Shown: one piece after another, positions 51,007 through 62,716 of the stretch
Layout: every line of letters begins with the position of its first letter
Numbering within the stretch: position 1 is the stretch's first letter
Source of the DNA: Pseudoscleropodium purum
Lineage: Eukaryota > Streptophyta > Bryopsida > Hypnales > Brachytheciaceae
NCBI GenBank assembly: GCA_963969395.1
Contig: OZ017797.1
Location: forward strand, 35,526,001 to 35,590,000
Length of the DNA stretch: 64,000 bases
Direction: 5' to 3'
Program-made: the position numbers and the translations under genes
Notes under the pieces: model-generated
What the model was told of the DNA's origin: nothing
Databases searched by the model: none
Seen by the model: only the letters and a program-made list of their open reading frames with translations

Positions 51007-54000
51007 TTATCGTGCTTTTTCCACAGTTTCTACGACTTGGGACTGCAGTGACCGCTTCGAGAATATCTCCCTGATGCTGTCCAGCAAGTTGCTCCAGAAG
51101 CCTTGCGTGCCCTTCACTCGTACAGACACTCTCTTTTCTTCGACCACGAACCAATGATTTTGTTTCTGATCAACTCCAGCCTCCAAGAGAAAAGGCGAGA
51201 GAGCCCCCTCTGATTGTACACTCTCCACCCACCTCCGCAGAAGGACGTTTACGACCTGACAAACCAGTCTGTTAGGAATCGGTTCTTGTGAAAATACACC
51301 ATGGCTGCAGAATCTAGGCTCTCAGAATCAAATGAACTCAACCCTGTCTAATGGCACTGCCTCAGGGGGTTCTGTACACACAATGTGTTCACAACTTGAT
51401 ACGTAAAAGTTGTCCAATCAGATATGGAAGAACATGACATGATGTTACAGGGAATGTGCAAATAGAGTGTCATTAGAGAGGTTGAGTGCATCATCAGGAG
51501 TGCAGGACGATAAGAAAAGTTCGGGGTGAGAGAATAGGCTGGATATAGAACCTCTGGCGCTTCGTGGTGAGGGCAATGCCCCGCTGGGCTCAACTCGTAG
51601 TAGATTGCATCCGAATTTCGCTGCTTGGCTCTTTGGCCCCAGAATGGCACTATCCATGGATCCTCTTTCCCGTATATCATACACATGGGCATCTTTTTCT
51701 CTTTCAAACTAATTATTGCAAATGAAAGAAACGAGGCTCGTTAGATTCAAGCATTGAGGACATCACGAACTTATTAATTAGACTCTCGTTTGTTGATAAG
51801 ATGATCAGTGTAGACAAAGCACAAGTATGCTCACTACAATACTTCTAAAACGGAACGGTGCGTTTGACAACCACAAGTGTTCAAAAGTGGTTTCCAGGGT
51901 CAGATAACTTTTATTCAAAGAGGACTAACGAATACCATCTTGACCAACTTAGCCAATGAAAACCAGATAATGAGGTTCAGGGAAAACCTGATTAAGTTTT
52001 CGCCGAAGTTTGTATGTGCTCGAGGAGCAAAAATGATGGAAGCAAATGCAGCAAACGCAGCTGGGTGATCAGTTGCTTCCACCATATTCTGTACAAGCTC
52101 GTCATTAATTACTGAGCGATCTGCGTACACGGTATTTAACGCCCTTCGTAGTATTTGCGGATTTCGAAGAAGATTCCACCTGAAAAAATTCCATCTACTA
52201 TGAATAATCTTTTGGTTGGGGATAAACTAACTTCACTCATACGGACATCCAAACCCTAACCAATACTTAGGTCAAATGGACATCCACGGGACAAACTTTA
52301 TTTGAAGAATCTACATCAATGGATATGAGCCTCACCATACTCTGACTGCCGCTTTGGCAACGACAGGAACTGGCAGGAGCCCTGCCCATGGAACCAATCT
52401 AGCAAGCAAAGGATATCGTCTTGCATTGGGCATGAGAGCCCAAATCGGAGTTGCATTTAGCAATGCCACTCCCTTCACCAATTCTGGGTTCGTTGCCGCA
52501 AAATAAGTGCCAACGAAACCCCCAAGAGAGTTTCCCACAATATAGACAGGCCCGCCAATCACCTACACAGAAAGCGCACAGTCAGAAAACAGGAAAGAGT
52601 AAAGCACATATAGAAACTGCTTTCCTCTCCGTGGAATACACGAAGCACATCACGGCAGACAATACATCTGACCTTCTCCACAAACGCATGAACTTGATCT
52701 CGCCACGTATCAACCGAATACACAAGATCCGTTGCCCAAGACTCTGGTTTTTTTCCAGAGCACCACTCACGAGCCTTCGCATTCGACTGGCCTTCCACTA
52801 CCTCCTCTACCAATTCCTCTCCAGGTGCCGGGTCATGTGATGGCCATGACTTTCCTTGCCCCAAGAAATCCATTGCCCACACTCTGTATTCCTGCCCCAA
52901 ATCTCGTAGTTGAATGTTGTAATGGTATGAGCCAACTCCGAATCCCGGGAGCAGGAGTAATGCAGGAGCTTCGGTGTTTCCCATACCTGTGCACAGCTGA
53001 TTGCATTCCTCAGCCAACTGCATTCCTCATTAACTTCTAAGGACTAGGAATTCATGATATAAAATTGACTAATTCGATGGATCATATTGTGAAATTATAA
53101 TCCATACGGAGCCAAATTTTATACCACTAGAGCCAGTGCAGAAACGTTGCATGTGTTGGGTCCAAAAAAATGTACAAAAGAAAGTACCCATATGACCTAC
53201 TCAAAACCACCAAAAAGAGCATGAGGTCCAATTTGGGCTGTCGGTCCTTTATGAGTTAAGAAACATACTAAAGTCAAGGTAGAATGCAACCATTGAGACC
53301 CTAGCCCATCGGAGTATACACATGGAGTCATCTTGCATGATTCTACACAAGGAATAGCTTGCAGGACCGAGACGAATTTGCGAAGACAGAAGTCGAGGTA
53401 GTTAGGCAGAAGCAAACGGAAACCTATGAAAATGGTGGAGTTGGTACCTGCGTTCTCGTAGTGAATGTTCCAGCGATGGCGCCATTCCCAAATGTGGCTG
53501 GATATGGACGCCCCTGCAAAATCTGCACCCCCAATGCCATTCAATCGAATACCTTTGGCCTCGGAGTCATTGGGAATCACAGCAGCGCCATTTGTTTCTT
53601 GAACAATCCCTGTTTCCAGATGAGCTTTGCATCGCAAGTCGAGGGCACGAGCTTCCCGTGCTACCTCCGATCCGCCTCTAGCTTTTCGAAGAGACAAGCG
53701 GCGAGCTGAGACTCCGTACTTGAGTTTAAGCTCGTCCCAAGCGACACCACGTTCTGCGTCAAGAAAGTGATCAACACGGCAAACCTGATTCAGTATATTG
53801 CAATCCAACTTGGAAATCGCTACTTGCATTGTCACGAAGGGGAGACCTAATCGAGTCCCCACTATCAAAGTCAGCTCACACAAGAAAATCTCACCAACGT
53901 CCGAGATGGAACTCTGATGGTGACAAAGATTGCCATCTCACAAAAATATTTAAGAAACTCTGACTAAAGTCTGATACTCAGTTAGCACCGCATTTACGGA

Positions 54001-54723
54001 TACAATTTTAATCTCCGTTATACTGAATACAATTTCTTGAGAGCATCAGTAGGCGGAATTTCCCCAGAACAAACTCCAGTGGAAAACCTAATCGACTCTG
54101 TCACTTTCAAAATCAGCTCAAACAAGAAAGACCTCACCAACCTCCGAGATGTGGCTCTAATGGTGACACAGATCGCCATCACAATTTTTTTTTAAATCCC
54201 TCACTAGAGCCCGACACTCAGCAAGCACCTCAGTTACACTTACAATTTCAGTCTTCAATTAAACCGATTACAAATTCTTGAGAGCATTAGCAGACGGAAT
54301 TTCCCCAGAACAAACTCAAGCGGAAAACCTAATCGACTCTGCCACTTTCATTGTCAGCTCAAACAAGAAAGACCGCACAGATGAAGCTCTAGTGGTGACA
54401 CAAAAAGAATTAAAAACTTAATAAATCTCGCTCAAATCACCTCAACTACGATTGCGATTTCAATTTCCAACTACAATTTCTTGAGAACATCAAACGCCGA
54501 GCGGAATTCTCCGAGAAAAAATTAGATACTTTCGAAAATAGTTACCTGCTGCGGAACAACCAATTTGGCTCCGAGATGCGCTTCGACGGCTACACGACCT
54601 TCCCTTGACGGATACCAGAATTACCATCGAAGGAGGATCATATCCGGCTACGGGAAACAGAACCGGAGAGCTCGGTGATCGCAACACCAAAGATGGCAGA
54701 GTAGTCATCTTGATTGTTTGCAT
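51007..54723 (-). CDS. PPH: Pheophytinase-like alpha/beta hydrolase, plastid-targeted
   Basis: Seven exons join in phase: 54723-54546, 53861-53448, 52986-52673, 52562-52336, 52179-51988, 51708-51552 and 51255-51007 (576 aa). Pheophytinase removes the phytol tail of pheophytin in the chlorophyll breakdown pathway inside chloroplasts. The N-terminus is basic and Ser-rich (SCSRRSASRSQIGCSAA), fitting a transit peptide. The oxyanion loop LPGFGVG is at about 210-216, the nucleophile Ser314 in VGNSLGG, the acid Asp458 in YGKEDPW, and the His486 in SPAGHCPHHE. The phrases YRVWAMDFLGQG and DPWIVPFWG, and the long insert before SVDTWRDQV, are what I know from pheophytinase rather than from other plastid hydrolases. 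It is longer than the roughly 480-500 aa I expect, mainly at the N-terminus, where exon 2 start is the least certain. Convergent with the unknown gene, tandem with the aldolase. Confidence 0.85.
53845..54533. repeat. 241-bp tandem repeat (about 2.9 copies) filling PPH intron 1
   Basis: Copies start with ACCTAATCGA at 53845, 54086 and 54327, each carrying CTCAMACAAGAAA and GAGATG at equal offsets, then ATACAATTTCTTGAGAGCAT-like and CGGAATTTCCCCAGAAC phrases near the end. The third copy is shorter (about 207 bp). The array spans essentially all of intron 1, and the first copy runs 17 bp into exon 2, so the true splice acceptor lies inside the repeat and each copy carries a related AG region. 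Confidence 0.85.
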
Positions 54724-55442
54724 CGCATGCAGCAACAGCAAATTTCACGCAATGGCGTCGCATGTAGCAACACTTGGCAAGCAGAATGAGCGTGTGAAAA
54801 ACCAAGACCTATGGAACTTACAACCCTAAGCCCTAAATGGACTCCAGAATCTGAAGAAATATTAAATTCGTGAATGATGTTGTTTGAAGACAATGTATTG
54901 TGAGACTCCAAAGTTCAAATTCTGCAGGATGACGGAGGCTTCAAGAGGATTAGCGATGCCAGTACTATACAGTTGTGACTGTCCGAGACGATTGGATCTC
55001 GAAATGCCATGTCCGAAGTAGCAAGACGAGATCGGTGCTAGGCAATCGGAATTTGCATCTGCTGATCCACATGCCTAAAACTGAGGCACAGTGTCTGACA
55101 ACCTCGAATCCCATGATATTGTATTATTATGAACTTTGCAAGTAGTCGCAAGAACTCCACGATGTTATTGCGTAAACGTCTCTGAAATGAACTGACGATT
55201 CAATCGAGGATTTTATATCGACTTCAAATGGAAAATCTTCAGGACATGAATAAGGCAATGCAGTATGCATGATACTTTGCTTTCTGCGGTGCAAGAGCAA
55301 TAAGTGGTTTCACTTGTAAAATGTGTACAGTTCCCAACAGATCCGACCAGGAGACATTCTGGAATCAGAAGGTTAGGGTTGCACATAATTTATGTGCAAG
55401 ATAAGCTAAAAAATAAGATGGAAAAGGAGTGCTGCTACAAAT
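54724..55442. promoter_or_regulatory. Spacer: PPH upstream region and aldolase 3' flank
   Basis: This 719-bp spacer separates the pheophytinase start (at 54723) from the aldolase stop. It must hold the PPH promoter and leader and the 3' UTR of the aldolase, both read on the minus strand. No TATA box or known element stands out, and no extra gene was found. Confidence 0.45.
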
Positions 55443-58400
55443 CTACTTGCCTGCTCCACCTAATCTAAGAGCTTGTAGAATTCGTTCACCTCCGGGAGAC
55501 GGATGCGGACCTTTGTACTTTCCAAGCTGCAAAACAATCACCAGTCGTTTCAAGTTAGAAGCTGTTAAGTTGACGGACTTCGAAGAGTCTTGGCGAAAGA
55601 AACGCAATAGGACAGGTTATTGTAATTGAAAAACATGCTCAGAGAGCTAGGACTTGCCTGTGCTTCAGAGTTCGCTTTCGCAAGGGCAACAAGTCTCTCC
55701 TGAGCGGCTTGCCATTTCTCCTCCTGCAACAGAAGTAAATCCGAGTAAGATTCCTCCTCTCTAAGCATGTCTAAGATTAAACAAGGTCGAGGACTGAACG
55801 ATATTCGCACAATGAATTTCGATAAGTCAACGATCATACCTTTCCTGCCCACGTTTTGAGGGTGCTAGATTGCAGTGCTCTTCCGTAGGAGAAGGTTAGA
55901 GACCAGGGGGTAGGTCCGAAGGCCTAGTGATGAAACAAGTAACGATTAGGGTTAAAACTTTCTATAAACATGCAAGCAAACGAAACGTCAGTGCCATACA
56001 TAACTAATTACATCAGATAAAGTACCTGAAGAGCCTGTAAATTCAAGGTCGCTTCCTCTTCACTCATACCTCCTGATAAGAAGTGAATTCCTGTCAACAC
56101 CGTTTCATCCAACGAGCTTTTGTTAATCAATGATGGCGAAGACTCGAAGACAAGAACGATTCGAGAGCGTGAAATGCTTGGAGCTTAAACGGAATCTAAG
56201 AAACATGGAGTTGGTCAGAAGCGTTAGAGTTGATGAATTGACGGAGTTTACCGGGGACAGCCCCTGGGACAGAGCGGAGCATGGTACGCACTGTGTAGCG
56301 AGCCACTTCTTCGGGAGCTGGTGTAGGCACATCTAAACCTGTTTCAAATTGACAACACTCTAAGTCACTTCAGGATGACAATGACATAGATATGGCCAAG
56401 AAATACTAATGTTCTCCAGTCATGTCTCGAACCTGGAAGAATCATGTTTGGTTTGAGCAATATGCCTTCCAGGATCACACTGCAGAAAATTGTGAAAAAA
56501 TGATAGTCAGAACAAGAACGACATTGCCGTCAAGGACAAGGCATTATCTGATTAAAGGAGATGGCTCAAAGTGTGTTTCAGGAAAGCTTACCTGTACTCA
56601 TTCAGCAACCGGAAGACGTGAGAGTTCACTTTCTCAGAAATGTAGGCTGTTCGCTCGATACTGCTCAACACCGAAGGTAGGAGCAGACATTAGAATTGCA
56701 GATGTTGTAGGGCTCGTAAAACATGACTGTGAAATTTGAGTCCCGAAACAGCTTCCAACTTAGGGGAAAATCGTACCTGTAGTCACCTTCACCGAGAGTG
56801 ACTTCAGGCTCCACGATAGGGACGAGGCCATTAGCCTACAGTCCATTTCGCATCGCACGCCATGTCAGTATCGTTGAATCTAAAACGTACGGCTTAACCG
56901 GAACTATATCGAACTTGAACTTTCTGCATGGTTTGTAACCGATAGGGGGAAGAAGGTACCTGGCAAATGTGCGCGTAGCGAGCAAGCCCGTGAGCATTTT
57001 CGAGGATGGCTGTGGAGGAGGGAAGTACTTCGTTGTCGCACCGCAGCACTGCCCGCCATTTGGCGAAGCGTGCTCCCTGCTGGTAATACCTTCAAAGATC
57101 AAGAGAACAGCACCAGTGCATGAGCCTAGTCAGTAGCTATTCGAAATTTTCTTCATGCTTGGCTGTGGGAAAACGGAATATTCTAGTCCTACGGCAACTA
57201 CTTGAACGCTTTTAAACGTTTTCCAGTCTTCGGATGTGTACTTACAGCTAAAGAATTGAGTAAAGAAAACAAAAATTAAAAAAACGCAGTGTTAAGGCAA
57301 TCACAAAAGCAATTGGAGAATTGTGAGAATGAGAATTCTCCGCTTTCAAGTAACTCAGTCCTCACGTGACTGAATGTTATAACTGCCTTGCGCAACAATC
57401 GAGGACAGGAATCAACAACTTACTTTTGGCAGCGCTCTGCGAGACCATCCAAGCCTTGAGTGGCGGTCTCCCCGTCCGTGCCGTCGATAGGCTGTAGGCC
57501 TGTGTCCACTTTGATTCCAGGTAATATGCCCTGTTTCTTCAAGATGTCAACGAACGGCACTCCCGCTCTCGACGACTGGAACAGCGTCTCGTCGAACATG
57601 ATAGTGCCGCTAATATACTGCACCAACCACGAAGACACGTCATTAAGTGAAATTCACTTGATGAATTCACAAATTGCGATTAGAAGCAGAGTGAATTGCG
57701 AGAAAATGAAATCGGACTGGTACAAGACGATCACATTGCCAAGACCGGGAGCAGAGTATAGTAGCTCGCGCCATGCTTGTCTGTTCTCCACCGTGTTGTC
57801 CATGCCTACCGTCGCCAACCTGCATTTCCACCATCGCTGTCATTCGTAAATTTCTTCCATAGCTCAATACTCTAAAATTCTCCGAATCTTCCACCATTCA
57901 GACTAAAGCACGATACAAATTCCACATTCTCTAGGATGAAACTCCAGCAAATTCTCTACTCCACATCCAAAATCAAGAAGATCTAATCAAGAACTTATGA
58001 ATTTTCCTTTCTTGCTGTGTTCAATCCTCCAAATTTTCAATGCAAGTATCGCATTAGACATTAGTTCCACAAAAACGAAATAATCTCGTTCTCCAAATTC
58101 GAATTCAGCAACGTTTTCCAATCTTCGCATGTGTATATCCAGCTGACGAATAGAGTCTTCAAATCGAAAAAAACGCCATAGGAATAGCGAGAGCGGAGAT
58201 GATCCAGTAACTAATCAGTTTTTCTTTGAAAATTGCGACAGCGAAGCTACAATTCCGTTTCCCAGCAACTAAGCATTGTACTAACCGTTTGCCAGTGGTT
58301 GCATTGCTTTCGTCAGAGGCCAAGATGCCCTTCCCGGGCTGCGAGATGAAAGACGCGGTCCTCTTCAACTCATCCGCGTATGGATTATTCTTCTCAAAAT

Positions 58401-58524
58401 TGGAGGTCATGACAATCTGCCCCGGAGCTCCTCTTGTCCGGAAGCTGCTGCAGGATCCACTACTGGTGAGGCTCTCCAATCCATTGCCGAGGAACGAGCT
58501 CCGGGATACTGCTGCGTGCGCCAT
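55443..58524 (-). CDS. FBA: Class I fructose-bisphosphate aldolase, probably plastidial
   Basis: Twelve exons join in phase: 58524-58286, 57819-57735, 57617-57424, 57089-56960, 56835-56777, 56660-56592, 56479-56433, 56338-56252, 56090-56026, 55923-55840, 55723-55658 and 55526-55443 (402 aa). The enzyme splits fructose 1,6-bisphosphate (and sedoheptulose bisphosphate in plastids) for glycolysis and the Calvin cycle. The Ser/Gly/Arg-rich first 40 residues fit a transit peptide. Active-site residues are present: Asp71 in ASDES, Lys183 in FAKWR, Glu225 in IVEPEV and the Schiff-base Lys268 in LLKPNM. Eleven introns are many for a plant aldolase; intron 11 uses a GC donor (CAG then GCAAGT). The C-terminus ends LRLGGAGK and lacks the terminal Tyr typical of class I aldolases. 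Reading to that end is required by LGKYKG, a normal aldolase phrase at the start of the last exon. Confidence 0.93.
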
Positions 58525-61437
58525 CGTTGCTTCCCTGGGACCTGCAAGCGGAATGCTTCGATCCCGGGAAGTGAATGGTGGAAGCGTTGCAGCGAAGAGA
58601 ATGCACCGGAAGTTCTGATAGTGGACTTCAATGTTCGGCAGTTGTGGCGGACAGGGGAGGCCAGAATGTGTGGACGTGTGGACTGGGGAAGGTGACGATA
58701 GACTGCTGGGATTGGATGAATGTGGGTCCGCGCCGACGGAATCTGTCGCTTTTCAGCACTTTGTGGTGACTTGGAAAAGCACGCTTGAGGACGATAACAT
58801 GGATGAGAGGCTGTGACTACGGTTCAGTCTATGTAAGCTTAAATATACGAAGGCAACTGCACCTAATTTTGACCCCATTTTTAAAACGGGACCCTTTACA
58901 AATTCTTTGCCTAAAAATGTACTGTCTTTATTCATAAGATTCTAAGGTTGTTTTTTAATAGACCTCTCTATAGAACTTTGAAAATTCTTAATTTACTTGG
59001 AAGTTATTCAAAAAATGCATAAGAAGAGAATCTAAAATACTCTTTTTGACTTTCAACAAGATTCATTAAAATTTTAGGCAACAATGTTCAATTACTTATT
59101 TGAAGACAATTGTATGTAGTTAATTTAACAAACATTACTTAGAAATAGGAAATAAACCTTGATTTGGAGGTTGTTCAGAGTGAGGGTCTTATAATAAGTA
59201 TTCTATATCAAGTACATATTTCAATCTTTGAATTTTATAGCATTGAATCTTATGACATTAATTTATTTGAATCTCAATTGTTTAAAATTATATTTTTTGG
59301 CTAATCCCAAAGGTTCACATTGAACAAAATAATTTATAGATTTTTTGGATCGTAATTGTCATTTAGCAAGTCAATGAAAGAGCATTAGACAAATTCTTAG
59401 CCCTCCAAAGGATTGCTCTAAAGTGACCAAACCAGTTGCTTTAGCCACAGTGAGAATTTTTAGGAGCAGCCACTTGAATTTCTTTGAATAATCACCCTGT
59501 AATATATACAAGGTGATTAATTAGTGAATCAATCAAATTTAGTGAAATTAAACAAAATGAAGTGGAATATTAAGCTAGTTGCCAAAAAATCAAAGAACTC
59601 TTATGTTTTCCAACTCACTTCAAAGGCCAGTTAATTTTGGGTATTTGAAGACGAAAAGAGAAGTTATTATATAACTAAAAAAGCCCATAGTTAAATCAAA
59701 AGAAAAAATTGTGTTCAAATTTGGAGAGGGGTTTTGAAAATGTCAAGGAAAATTTCCTTTTCAATCCTTTTGGAATTTGTCCATAACTTTTTATTGGAGG
59801 GTATAAGCTTCAAACGAATTTTAGAAATGAAAACTAGCTTAATTCTACAACTTTGTTAGTTCAAAGTTAGTTGAAAAAAAATCATTCTACTATGCTTAAA
59901 TGGGGTTTGAAATTTGACTTTGAACACAATTCTTGCATTCGACAATGAGTGATCTATCTTCTAAATATCCCATACTCTTTGAAGATTTACCATGGACAAT
60001 TGATTTCTCTATAAGAACAAACTCTTCACCTATCTTTCTCACCAATTGTCAATTAATTAAGTATATTATGAAGCTAATAAAAATATTTTTGATGGTAGAT
60101 GACATTGGAGTATTTTCGACATTTTATTTTATTTTTCATAATTTTATTAGAAAACAAGGTATACAATAATCAAGGTTAAGGTGCATTACAATTAATTATT
60201 TAACTACTTATATTTAGGTTTCAAACCATTGATAGTCTTCAGACATCGTAACTTCAGGTGAGCGACTATAGGAGAAAAACAAATCATTTAGCAAAGTTAA
60301 ATGTAATCTTAGGGTCCTTTCAACTATTCTAGAGTAGCCCTTTGGAGAGCTTGGAATTTCTCTAATGTGACATAGTTGCCTAAAAAATTGGACTTCAAAT
60401 TGTGAAGCAACTAAAAGAATTGTTTCTTTTAGTACCTCACTTCTTCATTCATATTATTTAGTAAGTAAGATTTGATTATAGAGTGGATTTTTCAAATATT
60501 GTGTTGTCAAATATGATCCTACTTCAAGAAGAGACAAAAAAAAAACAAAAACGTATGGGTTCACAAGACTAGCCAAAAAAACAAAGTAGCATGATCCTTG
60601 TCACAACCCTTTGATGGATGAATGCATCGGTAGATGAAGAATTTATGATGATTATCATGACCTTTGATGGATTAATGCATTGATGGATGAACTAATTCAT
60701 GATGAAATGTGTACTAGTAGACAAGCCGAGATTACTTGGAGCTAGATATCTTCAGATGGTGAATTTGTGCATTGAAATTAAATAATTCCAATTGGATGAC
60801 ATAGATATATATCTCCAAATGATGAATTTTTACACTTAAATTAGACAATCCCAATTGGATGACAAGGACACTAAAGTGCTTGGATATAGATACGGTACCT
60901 TTAAATAATAAATTTATGCGATGGAATTAGACAACTTCACTTAGATGACTAGTGCACTCGAGTTAAAACTTGAAGTTAGATAACTCCAAGTAGAAGATCA
61001 AGATTCGGATAAGATATGATGTAAATAAAATATAATTGAAGAAAACCTATATAAGAGATAGTGGATTGAAAAAAATTTACATTCACACAAAAGATTTCTA
61101 TATCTTATGAGAAAATTTCAAATAAATTTGTTTTAAACTAACTTTAGAATACCCTACTAAAATTGCCAATTTGATCCTCCAAGGATTAAAGTTGCCTTAT
61201 AAATAATTCATAATCCTAATAGAAATTATGATAGAAAGAAATTATAAGTCAACCTTGAATTTGTTGATGAAATCACCAACACTATGAATGCTCATTAGTA
61301 CAAACTAATTTCAATCTTGAAGATGAATGTCCTTCCTATTCACCAAAACTAAGTTTATCAAGTCTAATATCAACTTGACTTTTCAAATTTGAAAAGAGCC
61401 ATGATAATTGTTACCTAGAGAGAGCCATTAACCCCTC
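58525..61437. other. Aldolase promoter/leader, then AT-rich DNA with a tandem repeat
   Basis: The first 300 bp are GC-rich and probably the leader and promoter of the aldolase (read on the minus strand). From about 58850 the DNA is AT-rich without a gene. At 60746-60970 a degenerate repeat of about 65-80 bp occurs three to four times, each with ATGATGAATTT or a variant, followed by TTAGACAA and CCAATTGGATGAC. No other feature is seen. Confidence 0.45.
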
Positions 61438-62395
61438 ACCACCCAAGGCCGTTTTGGATTCCAAAACATTAGTGCTTTTGAAGCGATGCAAATGTAAATG
61501 TCACTAAGTTATAAAGATCTTAACTGTACAATCTTGTAGTGAACATGTTGAAGATGATGTGAATCAAATTTGGAGTCATTTGACCATATAGATTGAAAGA
61601 TTATAATGTTTTAGTGTTGAAAAAGATGCTGAAATTTTTCTAGTAACACACTTGAAGGTGAAATTCAATTTCTAAACTTACTCAAATGAAAAAACTTGAA
61701 ACAATAAAGTTATTCAAAACCAACATACAAACACATTGAAGAAAAAAATATCAAAAAATTGACTTAATGTGTTTGCAAAATGGCTTGCAAATGTCAAAAA
61801 ATAGGCAAGAAAAGTTGCCAAAAACACATCTAAAGCTGAACCTCCTACTAAAATGCTTCTCAATCCCTCATAACTTCTTGGATTGATATGAAATTTTAGC
61901 CACACAAACTAGAATAGTATGCACAACTTTCCCAAAAACATTTATTGAAAATGGACATTATATGGAGAAGAAACAAGCCACCAAAGTTCACTGTAATCCA
62001 AAAATGTCAAGATTTTGAACTTTGAATTGCTCCCAAATACTAAAAACAACTTGGATTTACATGAAAATTATACCACAGTAACTAGACTTCAAGGGGAACA
62101 TAATCCAACAAATTTTATTGAAAACAAACATTGGATGAAGGAGATACAATCCCCCAAAGTTTCAGCCATGAAATGCAATTTGGTGGACTCGAATTGAACC
62201 TGTGAACTTCAACTGACTTTCAAGAAATCAATACAACTTGTATTGATCTGAAAATTTTATCACATGAATTAAAAGAGAGAGCACAAATTTTTCAACAAGT
62301 TTCATTGAATTAAGACCTTGGATGCAAAAGTTACAACACTTTGACTTTAAACTCTGTGAGGACACTTTTGGTCCCTTTGGGCGGTGAGGGGTTAA
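61438..62395. mobile_element. TTAA-bounded inverted-repeat element (958 bp)
   Basis: The left end TTAACCCCTCACCACCCAAG and right end TTTGGGCGGTGAGGGGTTAA are inverted repeats of about 19 bp with a single mismatch or two, again starting TTAA-CCCCT. Inside, a segment of about 110 bp recurs three times (near 61868, 62040 and 62231), each with a version of ATATGAAAATTTTA-CCACA, then TTTATTGAAAA and GAAGAAACAA-like words. There is no coding capacity. This is the best preserved family member by terminal identity. Confidence 0.7.
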
Positions 62396-62716
62396 TAATT
62401 ATTACTCGAAAACACATTCGAGGTCATAACTCAAAATCATATTCACGTCATTCTTGCACCGAAAGAATTTGAAAATTTCAAGCCAATTCAGAAACATTTA
62501 ATTTCATCCATGAAAAATGCCCCAAGTTTAATTTTTCCAAATTTTGACGACGAGATTGCACCAGAAGCGTAACTTTTAAGTAATGCTTCGGTACGTCATA
62601 GATTCAGGAGTCGAGCAGAACACAACCAAACCTTCAATTCGAGCAGTACTTAATTTAAGACAGAAGCGTAGAAACTATGTAGCTACGCTAATAAATGAAT
62701 GAAACAAGTGGCTTAA
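62396..62716. other. Spacer and 3' UTR of the GGB gene
   Basis: The 321 bp between the inverted-repeat element and the stop codon of the prenyltransferase gene hold no gene. It is probably the 3' UTR plus a short spacer, so the mobile element lies within a few hundred bases of the transcript end. Confidence 0.45.

Noticed and set aside
52451..52840. 129-codon plus-strand open frame
   Set aside because: Antisense shadow over pheophytinase exons 3 and 4.
53197..53883. 228-codon minus-strand open frame
   Set aside because: Its middle is exon 2 of the pheophytinase gene; the ends are intron read-through on both sides of proper splice sites (53861 and 53448).
58226..58618. 130-codon plus-strand open frame
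   Set aside because: Antisense shadow over aldolase exon 1 and its leader.
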